From positions 1-21,053 of IMG/VR virus record IMGVR_UViG_3300011116_000241: a stretch of DNA of 21,053 nt; one strand, given 5' to 3'. Positions 14,469-21,053 of the stretch are shown here, piece by piece (within the stretch, counting starts at the first letter, position 1; each line of letters begins with the position of its first letter). This stretch comes from a virus. Under the pieces are notes generated by a model, which did not search any database, was not told where the DNA came from, and worked only from the letters and a program-made list of their open reading frames with translations. The position numbers and the translations under genes are program-made.

Positions 14469-14529
14469 GTGCTAGAGGGTGGGAGCAGGGAAGGCGTCTG
14501 CTACAACCAACCCCTCTAGCACTTTTTTT
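14469..14529 (+). terminator. Hairpin plus T-run, plus-strand terminator form
   Basis: GTGCTAGAGGG (14469-14479) and CCCTCTAGCAC (14512-14522) form a perfect 11-bp stem, extendable by a G-T and an A-T pair, with an inner AGCAG/CTGCT hairpin. TTTTTTT (14523-14529) follows on the plus strand, which is opposite to all flanking genes. On the minus strand it is preceded by the A-run and followed by CTATAATTAAAAT, with no U-run. It may stop antisense transcription, or act on the minus transcript as an RNA-stability or attenuation stem between tail tube and chaperone genes. Confidence 0.6.
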
Positions 14530-14534
14530 CTGGC

Positions 14535-15521
14535 TTATGCGTAAGTGCCAGAAGCCTTTGCGTTTTGTAGAACCCATTTGATAGGCGCTAATCCACCTGA
14601 TGCTCCAGCATCGGTAGCATTACCTTGTCCATTAAGTTCAATTGATACGCTAACAAAATCATCTCCACGGTCATAAACGGCGGCAGTATATGCGCCTTTA
14701 GTAATCGTGGCTTGAATTTGAACCGCAGTTGCTCCTGCGCCGTATGCCCAGTTCAACACAATTGCTGGCTGAGTATTGTTCAGAAAGCGTGTTAATTCAG
14801 CATCTGATGTCATTACAAACTTAATTGAGCCTGTAACTTCAAGTGCGCCAAGAAATACCTGATATGGATTTTGTGTATTGGAAATGCCATAAATTGGAGT
14901 TACGGCACGCTTCATATCAATGTTTCCTTCCATTGAATATGAAACGGCTGAACCACCAATAGATACAGTTCCACGCCATACTGGGGTTGGCAAAACTGTG
15001 CTAAATGTTGGTGTTGGGTCAGATGTTGTGCTGGAAACCCAACCTGTGCTTTTAGCATCATATTCAAGCATTCCATCAGCATTAAACTTCAATGAGAAGT
15101 CGCTGAATTGGCAACCGGGATATTGGCGCACACCTACGGCATAAAAATCTGTTAGTGTGTAACTAATTGGTTGCGCATCTGCGCCTGATGTTAAACTGTT
15201 CAATAATGAAATTGTGTGAGTAAATGGAGCAGAAGCACCTGTTGTTGCTACTGCACCCATAATACCTGCTAATGAATAGCCAATGGTGTCGGCAAATACT
15301 GCGCCACCAAAATCAAATGTTGAACGGCTACGACCTTGAATATAGTTGTAATTCATAGTGTTTGAACCGCGTAGTCCTTGGTCAAACAATGGGTCATAAA
15401 TATTTACTGGCTTTAAACTGTCTTTAGCAACTGGAATAAAATCTGTTGCTGCTACTGCGGTTCCTTTTGTGGCTTCTTTTGCGATACCCACATAGGAACG
15501 GACCGAGGCTTGAACTGTCAT
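14535..15521 (-). CDS. Major tail (tube) protein
   Basis: A 328-residue protein with the usual tail-tube layout for actinophages: SYVGIAKEATKGTAVAATDF at the start, RSTFDFGGAVFADTIGY, a central QYPGCQFSDFSLKFNADGML, then SIELNGQGNATDAGASGG near the end. It polymerises into the tube through which DNA passes. It lies between the small connector-like gene and the chaperones; its ATG overlaps the preceding stop (ATGA). A strong hairpin follows the stop within about 12 nt, consistent with separate control of this highly made protein. Confidence 0.85.
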   Translation of the reverse strand: MTVQASVRSYVGIAKEATKGTAVAATDFIPVAKDSLKPVNIYDPLFDQGLRGSNTMNYNYIQGRSRSTFDFGGAVFADTIGYSLAGIMGAVATTGASAPFTHTISLLNSLTSGADAQPISYTLTDFYAVGVRQYPGCQFSDFSLKFNADGMLEYDAKSTGWVSSTTSDPTPTFSTVLPTPVWRGTVSIGGSAVSYSMEGNIDMKRAVTPIYGISNTQNPYQVFLGALEVTGSIKFVMTSDAELTRFLNNTQPAIVLNWAYGAGATAVQIQATITKGAYTAAVYDRGDDFVSVSIELNGQGNATDAGASGGLAPIKWVLQNAKASGTYA

Positions 15522-15700
15522 TTGTCACTCTCCTGCTTTAGTTCCGATGTTGTTGTTTTTATTGCTGGTTTAGCCGAACCTGCTGGGACAACATCAGGTG
15601 CGCTAAAGTTTTCTGGCGCTTCAAATTCTTCGCCTGGTTTAACAACTTGTCCAAGCGAAGGGAACACGCGCTCATCTGTTCCGTTGTATTTGTATTTCAT
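15518..15700 (-). CDS. Small hypothetical protein in the head-tail cluster
   Basis: A 60-residue protein: MKYKYNGTDERVFPSLGQVVKPGEEFEAPENF, a short beta motif, then a disordered Ala/Pro/Thr/Lys-rich tail. Comparable short proteins with the 'G.vv.pG..ve.P' motif occur beside tail tube genes in phages; their role is not known (possibly a minor virion or assembly factor). It overlaps the tail tube start by 4 nt and follows the tail terminator closely. Confidence 0.6.
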   Translation of the reverse strand: MKYKYNGTDERVFPSLGQVVKPGEEFEAPENFSAPDVVPAGSAKPAIKTTTSELKQESDK

Positions 15701-15709
15701 TGGTGCTCC

Positions 15710-16198
15710 TTATGCTTGTATCATCTCGGTAACATCAAATTGGAGTTCGGCATATATTTCCGTAGCCCCTTCATTGGTTGTTGCTGGTTCACCGTAACTG
15801 CCATTTATAATAGGTTCTGCTCCTTGCCATACTAAAGTGCCACTTTGGTCGCCAAAGTTATGGTCAGAGCGTAATCTTATCTTAATAGCATCAACAAGTG
15901 TATCAAAGTCTGCCATTGACATACGCGCATCTGGTTGTAAAGAGTGCGTAAATATTTGAATAATTACAGAATAATCAACGCGTTTCCAACCGTTAGTTGC
16001 TCCGCCTATTGCCAAGCGTGTTTCGTTTTCAGATTGAATAAAAATAATAGCCTGTGAGCGTGTTAATTGACCTGCTTGCCCGTTTTCTTGAAATTGTATT
16101 CTTTTAGGAAAACTGGTATGTATAACATTTAGATTCTCAATAGGTGGGTTTGCTAAAAATTGATAAAGCGTATCCCGAACCCCTACGCGCCCTGCCAT
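15710..16198 (-). CDS. Tail terminator-like protein
   Basis: A 162-residue protein with RDTLYQFLANPP at the N-terminus, a central KRVDYSVIIQIFTHS strand, MADFDTLVDAIKIRLRSD helix and a C-terminal EIYAELQFDVTEM strand. This alternation fits phage tail terminator or head-tail joining proteins of the gpU-type fold. The position between the head-tail adaptor and the tail tube supports the call. It would cap the tail after polymerisation and dock to the head. The start overlaps the adaptor stop (TAATG). Sequence identity to named families is not checked. Confidence 0.65.
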   Translation of the reverse strand: MAGRVGVRDTLYQFLANPPIENLNVIHTSFPKRIQFQENGQAGQLTRSQAIIFIQSENETRLAIGGATNGWKRVDYSVIIQIFTHSLQPDARMSMADFDTLVDAIKIRLRSDHNFGDQSGTLVWQGAEPIINGSYGEPATTNEGATEIYAELQFDVTEMIQA

Positions 16199-17088
16199 TA
16201 TCTAATCCTGCGATATTTATTAACCATATCCAAAGCAAGAGCAATTTCTCCGCCGTAACGATTTGCTCCCGTAGTTGGATTTGCTTGTGGAAAAGTAGTG
16301 ATATTCATAGTCATTGAACTGTCGCCACGCACCTTAATAAAAGCCGTTGTAATCAGAATACAGGCTTGTTTAATTGCATTTGGTATATTACCTATGCTGG
16401 CGGTTGAAGTATGCGTATAGGTCAAAGCAGCCGTTAATGGCACGGTAGTAGAACCATAGGTGTAATTACTTGCAACTGTAACTGTTTCAGAATTTGCGCC
16501 GTCATATATGCGCAATCTTTGATTAGCCAAAATGCCATCTGAGCGTGCCACAGTTAAACTAGATGCGCCAGCCGTGCCACTAACAATTAAATTATTAACA
16601 TAACCAGCAACATAAGTATATTGGCAATAAACTTGTTGGCGTGGTAATCCGTATCCGCCAAATGCTAATGGACCTGCCGATGAATAACTTACGGCAATAT
16701 TGCTTAATGGGATAATAACTTGTTGTTCTTCAAACCAAGCCAAACTTGGGTCGGTAAGTGTTATTAAATTATTTGGGTTAGTGCCGTATTGGAAATTTTC
16801 TAGCGCAATTATTGGCGCATTGTTTGGGTGTAACGCAATAAAGCCATCAGGCGTGAAACGGGTGCGCTGGGTTTCTGTGTATTTTTGCGCATTAAGATTT
16901 GCGTTGAAGTATTCATCCATATAAGAAGAAGCACGAAGAATAACATTTTGTAATTCAGCATCTTGCGCATTAGCATTACCGCCTATAACTAAATTGTTAT
17001 AATCAATGCTAGTTGGCGCATTTTTATATTCATTTAATGTTATATAAGGCGTTTCAAAAAATGTATTAGTAGTTGTCCCTACCGTCAT
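16198..17088 (-). CDS. Head-tail adaptor/connector protein
   Basis: A 296-residue protein. The N-terminus has YITLNEYKNAPTSIDYNNLV, then QDAELQNVILRASSYMDEYFN, the helical pattern of gp6-like adaptors that sit below the portal. A beta-rich middle (LRIYDGANSETVTVASNYTYG) and a helical end (IKQACILITTAFIKVRGD, then ALDMVNKYRRIR) follow. It is longer than a typical gp6 adaptor, so the middle domain may be an insertion. It begins directly after the Zn-ribbon gene stop (TAAATG). Confidence 0.7.
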   Translation of the reverse strand: MTVGTTTNTFFETPYITLNEYKNAPTSIDYNNLVIGGNANAQDAELQNVILRASSYMDEYFNANLNAQKYTETQRTRFTPDGFIALHPNNAPIIALENFQYGTNPNNLITLTDPSLAWFEEQQVIIPLSNIAVSYSSAGPLAFGGYGLPRQQVYCQYTYVAGYVNNLIVSGTAGASSLTVARSDGILANQRLRIYDGANSETVTVASNYTYGSTTVPLTAALTYTHTSTASIGNIPNAIKQACILITTAFIKVRGDSSMTMNITTFPQANPTTGANRYGGEIALALDMVNKYRRIR

Positions 17089-17370
17089 TTAATCACCATC
17101 TCTCGCAATAGGCTTATCGTTTTCGTGCCCGCATCTACCGCACTTACGAAACCAAGAACCAAAGCCACATTCGTTACAAGTAAAGCCTATTTGATTATTT
17201 GTATGACCCATTAAGGATGCTTCAAATAATCCTTCTTCTTTCATTTGTTTAATGTGTTTTGGGTTTTCAACATTAATTGCGCCCTTTTTATCCCTGTTAT
17301 ATTTCACAACACCGCGTGGTGTGCGCACATCTATGCCTTGAACGCCTGTCGGTGCTATTAATCGTGTCAT
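17089..17370 (-). CDS. Zn-ribbon protein downstream of the capsid gene
   Basis: A 93-residue protein with four Cys (C65, C68, C77, C80) as CNECGFGSWFRKCGRCG, a zinc-ribbon pattern. The N-terminal part (LIAPTGVQGIDVRTPRG, then KHIKQMKEEGLFEASL) has no recognised fold. Similar Cys-patterned proteins follow the capsid gene in some actinophages, but the function is unknown: a head accessory, a connector or a host-interacting factor are all possible. It has AAGGAGG before ATG 17368-17370, and a GC-rich hairpin lies in the 59-nt gap before it. Confidence 0.65.
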   Translation of the reverse strand: MTRLIAPTGVQGIDVRTPRGVVKYNRDKKGAINVENPKHIKQMKEEGLFEASLMGHTNNQIGFTCNECGFGSWFRKCGRCGHENDKPIARDGD

Positions 17371-17387
17371 TTTCCCTCCTTATATAA

Positions 17388-17418
17388 AGGGCGCGGCTGG
17401 TCAAGTATGCCGCGCCCT
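17388..17418 (-). terminator. GC-rich hairpin after the major capsid gene
   Basis: AGGGCGCGGC (17388-17397) and GCCGCGCCCT (17409-17418) form a perfect 10-bp stem with an 11-nt loop. On the minus strand it is followed by TTATATAAGGAGGG, a weak U-rich start and then the ribosome site of the next gene. It could be a leaky terminator or a 3'-protecting stem of the capsid mRNA. Confidence 0.45.
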
Positions 17419-17429
17419 CTATTTAATTA

Positions 17430-19139
17430 CTACGCGCTAACGATTCCTGAAACTGCGCCGTTCCAAGCAGGAGCGGTGCAGAAGAATGTTCCACGGAAGT
17501 ATGTGGAGAACTCATATGCGAACTGGGTTACAGGCCATTGAATGCCCATATAATCCTGAACCATAAAGTTTGCCCATACATCGGAAACTTCTGTATCTGG
17601 AATTGGAAGTGTATAAGAAACAACAGGGCTTACGCCTTGTGGCAACCAAGGGTGAACAGTTAGAGGCACTAACTTGCCTGTAACTTCATTGTGTAGTCCA
17701 CCAATAACTGCTCCACCAACATAATCGCCTGTTTCTGTTTGAGTTAGATTTAGACGGTAGTTAGCAGTTGCGCCGTTCTTGATTGAATCTGAGAGTTGCT
17801 TACGGTCTGCGCCGTTTAGGAAAATCTCATCTGGGTCAGCCTTTACAGAATCATATAGGCTAGAGAATACAACTTGATATTCATTGCCCGGATTTGATGT
17901 GCTAAAGGTTGAGTTAATAGCATTATTTTTACCAGAATTTGAACCCAAAACAGTTGGGAGAATTCCGTCATAGCCAGTTGCGTATGCAGAAGTATCTGTG
18001 GATGCGCGAGAAGCGGCGGCTCCTGATGTTGTAAAGGCGGCGTTATTACCAGTTAAACCAGTAGCAGATGCGCCTTGAATTGTGAATGTACCAGTTCCCT
18101 TTAGAGTTCCCTGATACTTCAAGTTTGCTGCGCCAGTTGCGGTTCCAACATAAATGTTATAACCAAGCGCTCCTGCAACTGCGGTGCCAACAGTAACTGT
18201 TAAAACATCGCCAGCTGCAACTACTTCGGAAACTTCAGTTCCAAGTATAGATTCACCAAAACCTGAACCAGAAATACCAGCATCAGCGGTGACATTGATG
18301 TAATAAGTGGTTGCGGCAAGAGCAGTTTGTCCTGCTCCTGCTACTGGTGAAGCCTTTGTAAATGTTGGAGCAGAAAGTGCGCCTGAATATCCTGATGCAG
18401 TTCCGCGTGCCATAAGCATCATACGCTCTTCCATCAACATTGTTGCGTAGAGAGTGCTAGTGCTTGATAGTTGGCGCAAATCTTGGTAACCAAGACCAGA
18501 GAAGTTTGCGTCAAATGAAACAGAATCAGATAGTGAATAAGAGTTGTATGGCAACACTAAATCATCTGCGGCGTAAGAGATTTTTGGACCGCGTTCAAAG
18601 TTAATTGAACCAAATGCGGTTGTGGTGCTTTCTGTAATACCAGGCCAAGTTTGTCCAATTCCACCTGTTCCTGTACCAGTGTATCCAAGGATACGCTTTA
18701 CACGGTGTGAGGTGCCGACACCCTTCTTGCGTGGCAATTTATTGCGTAGCGGAGTTGGGCGTGGTGTTAGTAACTTGGAAGGTGCTTCTAGGTCAAAAGC
18801 AGCAAAAGATGTGCTTAGTGGGCTAGTTAGCGTAATATCTTTCTGAATATCCTGCATTGCAAGGCGTTGAGATGCTAGAGCATTGTTCAATGCGCCTACT
18901 GCATCAGGAGAAAGTGATTTGTTAGCGGCAAGTGCTTCAAGATTTGCTACTGGGTCGCCAGATGCTTGCGCAAATGTGGCTTTTCCAGCCTGAATAGCAT
19001 TAATTGCCATTGGGTCGGTAACTGCTTGTGATACGGACTTATTGAGTTCGGATTTGAACTCTTCCATACGCACTGCGGCATCTTTTGAAGATGCTACATC
19101 ACCAAATAGGTCAGTTACCTTTGGTGTGGCGATAGCCAT
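17430..19139 (-). CDS. Major capsid protein (HK97 fold) with Ig/Fn3-like insertion
   Basis: A 569-residue protein, longer than a plain HK97-fold capsid. Residues 1-115 are helical and probably an N-arm or delta-like part. SYAADDLVLPYNSYSLSD and the LYATMLMEERMMLMARGT segment (about 229-247) are typical capsid motifs. Residues about 255-375 form an inserted Ig/Fn3-like domain (TYYINVTADAGISGSGFGES, then LGYNIYVGTATG). The capsid resumes with PDEIFLNGADRKQLSDSI and ends with MVQDYMGIQWPVTQFAYEFS. It forms the icosahedral shell; the insert may decorate the surface. It lies after the protease/scaffold gene as expected. Confidence 0.9.
   Translation of the reverse strand: MAIATPKVTDLFGDVASSKDAAVRMEEFKSELNKSVSQAVTDPMAINAIQAGKATFAQASGDPVANLEALAANKSLSPDAVGALNNALASQRLAMQDIQKDITLTSPLSTSFAAFDLEAPSKLLTPRPTPLRNKLPRKKGVGTSHRVKRILGYTGTGTGGIGQTWPGITESTTTAFGSINFERGPKISYAADDLVLPYNSYSLSDSVSFDANFSGLGYQDLRQLSSTSTLYATMLMEERMMLMARGTASGYSGALSAPTFTKASPVAGAGQTALAATTYYINVTADAGISGSGFGESILGTEVSEVVAAGDVLTVTVGTAVAGALGYNIYVGTATGAANLKYQGTLKGTGTFTIQGASATGLTGNNAAFTTSGAAASRASTDTSAYATGYDGILPTVLGSNSGKNNAINSTFSTSNPGNEYQVVFSSLYDSVKADPDEIFLNGADRKQLSDSIKNGATANYRLNLTQTETGDYVGGAVIGGLHNEVTGKLVPLTVHPWLPQGVSPVVSYTLPIPDTEVSDVWANFMVQDYMGIQWPVTQFAYEFSTYFRGTFFCTAPAWNGAVSGIVSA
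18015..18377 (-). other. Ig/Fn3-like domain insertion in the capsid
   Basis: Residues about 255-375: alternating short beta strands, a GYNIYVGTATG strand typical of Fn3/BIG-type domains, and Ala/Gly/Thr-rich composition unlike the flanks. The insert falls after MLMARGT and before the ATGYDG segment, so it probably projects from a surface loop. Boundaries are approximate. Confidence 0.6.
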
Positions 19140-19167
19140 TTTTTTCCTTTCGTAAAGAGTTGGTTAA

Positions 19168-20427
19168 TTATTTGGCTTGAATTGCTTTGGCTTTGAGTTC
19201 AGCATCTTCTGCTAACTCGCGATAGCCCCGAGCCAAATCGGTATCGCTAGTTTGTGTGGCTTTGACGCGATATTCGGCTGCTTTAGCCAAGTATCCGCCT
19301 AATTCAGCAATATCAGTTTTGATAACTGAACGCTTTGGACCACCTGCTACTGCTTTTGTTTTTGCCGTTGCTAGTTCAGTCTGTAACTTATTAACTTCCT
19401 CTTTGTAGGAGTTAATCTCATTAGTTACCGCATCTTTAGCACTCTTTACGGCTTTTTCAATGATGGCAGTAATTGTCTTTTCAGACAAATCCTCATCATC
19501 TGAGGAATCTTCTTCAATAATTGTGCCAATTTCTTCTGTTACTGGCTCTGGGATAATTGTGCTCTTTGGAGTTTCAGTTGGTGAAACCATAGTGGCAGTT
19601 GTAACATCATCTGCGCCGTGGCTATTTGCTGGTTGATGACAACCGCACTCTAAACATTTTTCAGTTGTTTCAGCAGATTTGCCTTCGGCTTCTTCAACTT
19701 CTTCTTGTGCGGCGGTTGGCTTACTACCCTCTTCGGTTTCTTCCTCAGCACTTTCACCATATTGGGCTTTTAGTTCTTCATCAGAACATCCCACTTCTTT
19801 GCACATTTTTTCTGCTTCTTTATACATTTTATGTGCTTCTTTAAGTCTTTCCAATAATTCTTCCTTAGACGGCTTCTCTGAAACCGCTTTATCTTCTTCT
19901 TGTTCCATATATTCTCCTTTAACGGTTTCAGCCTCAATTAGTTCCTCAACTTGAACCAAGTTATTGGCATTGTCGGACTTTGCCAACATTAATTTGGCAT
20001 TTGGGTTTGCTGGTCTATCAACCAACGACACTTCCACAATTTGTCCATCAATAATGCGACCATTAGCCGCCTTACTATCACGCACAATTCTTGGTGCGCG
20101 AATTCCTATGCTAAACCCTTTAAGCACTCCCGTTTCTACTTTTTTAACCGATACTGGGTCCACAACTAATGCAGAAATATAATGTCCATCATTTGTGCTA
20201 TTTAATTCTTTAGCAACACCTGCCGCAATATTGCTATGTTGTTCTCTGATATTGCCGCCAGTTTTGAACCATTCTGGCATTGCTTTTTCTAACCAAGCGG
20301 AATCACAAATTTGTTGGTCAATATCTACTGAATCATCAGTTGCTTTTCCATAAACTAATAATGTACCGTCATCTTGCTTTTCTTGCTTAATAATACTGGC
20401 ATAAGTAGTTGCCATATTTAGTGCCAT
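19168..20427 (-). CDS. Prohead protease fused to scaffold-like region
   Basis: A 419-residue protein. Residues 1-150 are a prohead protease domain: LLVYGKATDDSVDID, NIREQHS (H64), GFSIGIR (104-110) and VEVSLVDRPANPNAK with S134 as the likely nucleophile. Residues 160-360 are acidic and helical, then a helical C-terminus (GYLAKAAEYRVKATQ), as expected of scaffold. A CLECGCHQPANSH motif (258-270) and a lone VGC (212-214) lie in the acidic part. The protease-scaffold fusion lets the shell assemble and mature. AAAAGGA precedes ATG 20425-20427. Confidence 0.85.
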   Translation of the reverse strand: MALNMATTYASIIKQEKQDDGTLLVYGKATDDSVDIDQQICDSAWLEKAMPEWFKTGGNIREQHSNIAAGVAKELNSTNDGHYISALVVDPVSVKKVETGVLKGFSIGIRAPRIVRDSKAANGRIIDGQIVEVSLVDRPANPNAKLMLAKSDNANNLVQVEELIEAETVKGEYMEQEEDKAVSEKPSKEELLERLKEAHKMYKEAEKMCKEVGCSDEELKAQYGESAEEETEEGSKPTAAQEEVEEAEGKSAETTEKCLECGCHQPANSHGADDVTTATMVSPTETPKSTIIPEPVTEEIGTIIEEDSSDDEDLSEKTITAIIEKAVKSAKDAVTNEINSYKEEVNKLQTELATAKTKAVAGGPKRSVIKTDIAELGGYLAKAAEYRVKATQTSDTDLARGYRELAEDAELKAKAIQAK

Positions 20428-20463
20428 CTAGTTATCCTTTTCGCTTGTAACATAATAATACCA

Positions 20464-20742
20464 TTAAAGTGTCCAGAGAAGGCAGACTTTGGAAGATGAT
20501 GCCGATATAGCCCAAATTTGTTCTCCGCCATTTAGTTCCATATTCAAATGTTGTCCATTATCCAAGTTAAAACCCTCTAAATCACCCGAAACAGTTACTG
20601 TGGCATCTCCTAGATAAACCTTACTGCCGCCTTCATTATCAATATACAAATTGATTCTGCCATAAGTTGTAGGCGCTTGAAATAATAACTTTGCTGATGT
20701 GCCTATTGTTACTGTGCTATGCCCTACTTGCGGTTGTGCCAT
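20464..20742 (-). CDS. Small beta-rich protein of unknown role
   Basis: A 92-residue protein with alternating strands: STVTIGTSAKLLFQAP, RINLYIDNEGGSKVYLG, LEGFNLDNGQHLNMEL, and an EQIWAISA end. Small beta-sandwich proteins like this are seen in phage head clusters, and could be a decoration or accessory head protein; no named family is recognised. It lies between the head morphogenesis and protease genes, with its start overlapping the upstream stop (TAATG). Confidence 0.55.
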   Translation of the reverse strand: MAQPQVGHSTVTIGTSAKLLFQAPTTYGRINLYIDNEGGSKVYLGDATVTVSGDLEGFNLDNGQHLNMELNGGEQIWAISASSSKVCLLWTL

Positions 20743-21053
20743 TAGTCGTAATCATCTCCCAATATCATAGATAAAGCATCTTCACCAATATCTCGCGTAT
20801 CCGTAACATATGGTGCCAAATCACAAACGCAATTTGGATGTGCTGGTGGTTCCGTATCTCCGCTAGGAAAGGTATCGTCAATACGGATAGGTGATACATC
20901 GGCATTCTCTTGGCAAATATCGCAAGGGTCTGCTACTAACCACTCTACCAGTTCCACGCCACTTTCTTCATATAATTGCCTAGAAGCCGCCGTAACGGCA
21001 CGGCTCATTTCTGTTTGGGCAATAGTTAAAGCACGGTCATTATCATCATCTAT
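20742..21053 (-). CDS. Head morphogenesis protein (Mu gpF/SPP1 gp7-like), 5' end outside
   Basis: The reading frame continues open to the right edge, so the protein is cut: the ATG at 21008 is internal and at least 15 further residues (including RALTIAQTEMSRAV) precede it. The CDICQENAD and PPAHPNCVCD motifs with Cys and His spacing are characteristic of phage head morphogenesis proteins of the Mu gpF/SPP1 gp7 group, which link portal and capsid assembly. Only the C-terminal part is visible, so length and any fused domain (for example portal or ADP-ribosyltransferase) cannot be judged. Confidence 0.8.
   Translation of the reverse strand: MDDDNDRALTIAQTEMSRAVTAASRQLYEESGVELVEWLVADPCDICQENADVSPIRIDDTFPSGDTEPPAHPNCVCDLAPYVTDTRDIGEDALSMILGDDYD

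Overview
The window is the late structural and lysis region of a tailed, long-tailed (siphovirus-type) double-stranded DNA phage. Almost every gene lies on the minus strand, so the module reads right to left. The order is: head morphogenesis protein (cut by the right edge), prohead protease/scaffold, major capsid protein, Zn-ribbon protein, head-tail adaptor, tail terminator, tail tube protein, frameshifted tail chaperones, tape measure, distal tail protein, minor tail and fibre proteins, lysis genes, HNH endonuclease and accessory genes. Host clues are indirect. A Gp37-type minor tail protein, an Ig/Fn3-like insertion in the capsid protein and a Zn-ribbon protein after it resemble phages of Actinobacteria. 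The moderately AT-rich composition and the glycine-rich adhesins resemble aquatic phages. A freshwater actinobacterial host is a plausible guess, not a demonstrated one.

Head region (about 14.5-21 kb): genes are packed with 1-4 base start/stop overlaps (TAATG or ATGA), which suggests translational coupling. No promoter is evident, so transcription probably starts beyond the right edge. Strong hairpins lie just downstream of the two genes whose products are normally most abundant, the capsid and tail tube genes. The second is followed by a T-run in the plus direction, opposite to the genes.

Tail region (about 4.1-14.4 kb): ordinary ORF calling misses a 70-residue chaperone extension. It is reached by a -1 frameshift at a canonical CCCTTTC heptamer, followed 8 nt later by a predicted stem enclosing a second hairpin. 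The 994-residue tape measure carries two blocks of 11-residue repeats. The fibre region holds three paralogous polyglycine proteins. A beta element found at the C-terminus of two of them lies near the N-terminus of the third.

Lysis and accessory region (1.2-4.15 kb): two small membrane proteins flank a short CHAP endolysin. Then come an HNH endonuclease whose start codon abuts a 12-bp hairpin, a small possible helix-turn-helix protein, a DUF6378-like protein and a metallophosphoesterase.

Left end (1-1.2 kb): about 860 nt have no credible gene on either strand. They are richer in G+C than nearby genes and hold many hairpins, several with G-U pairs that fit only a plus-strand RNA. This is the best candidate for something undescribed here, possibly a large structured phage RNA of the GOLLD/ROOL kind. 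It is followed by two tiny plus-strand ORFs that converge on the late operon.
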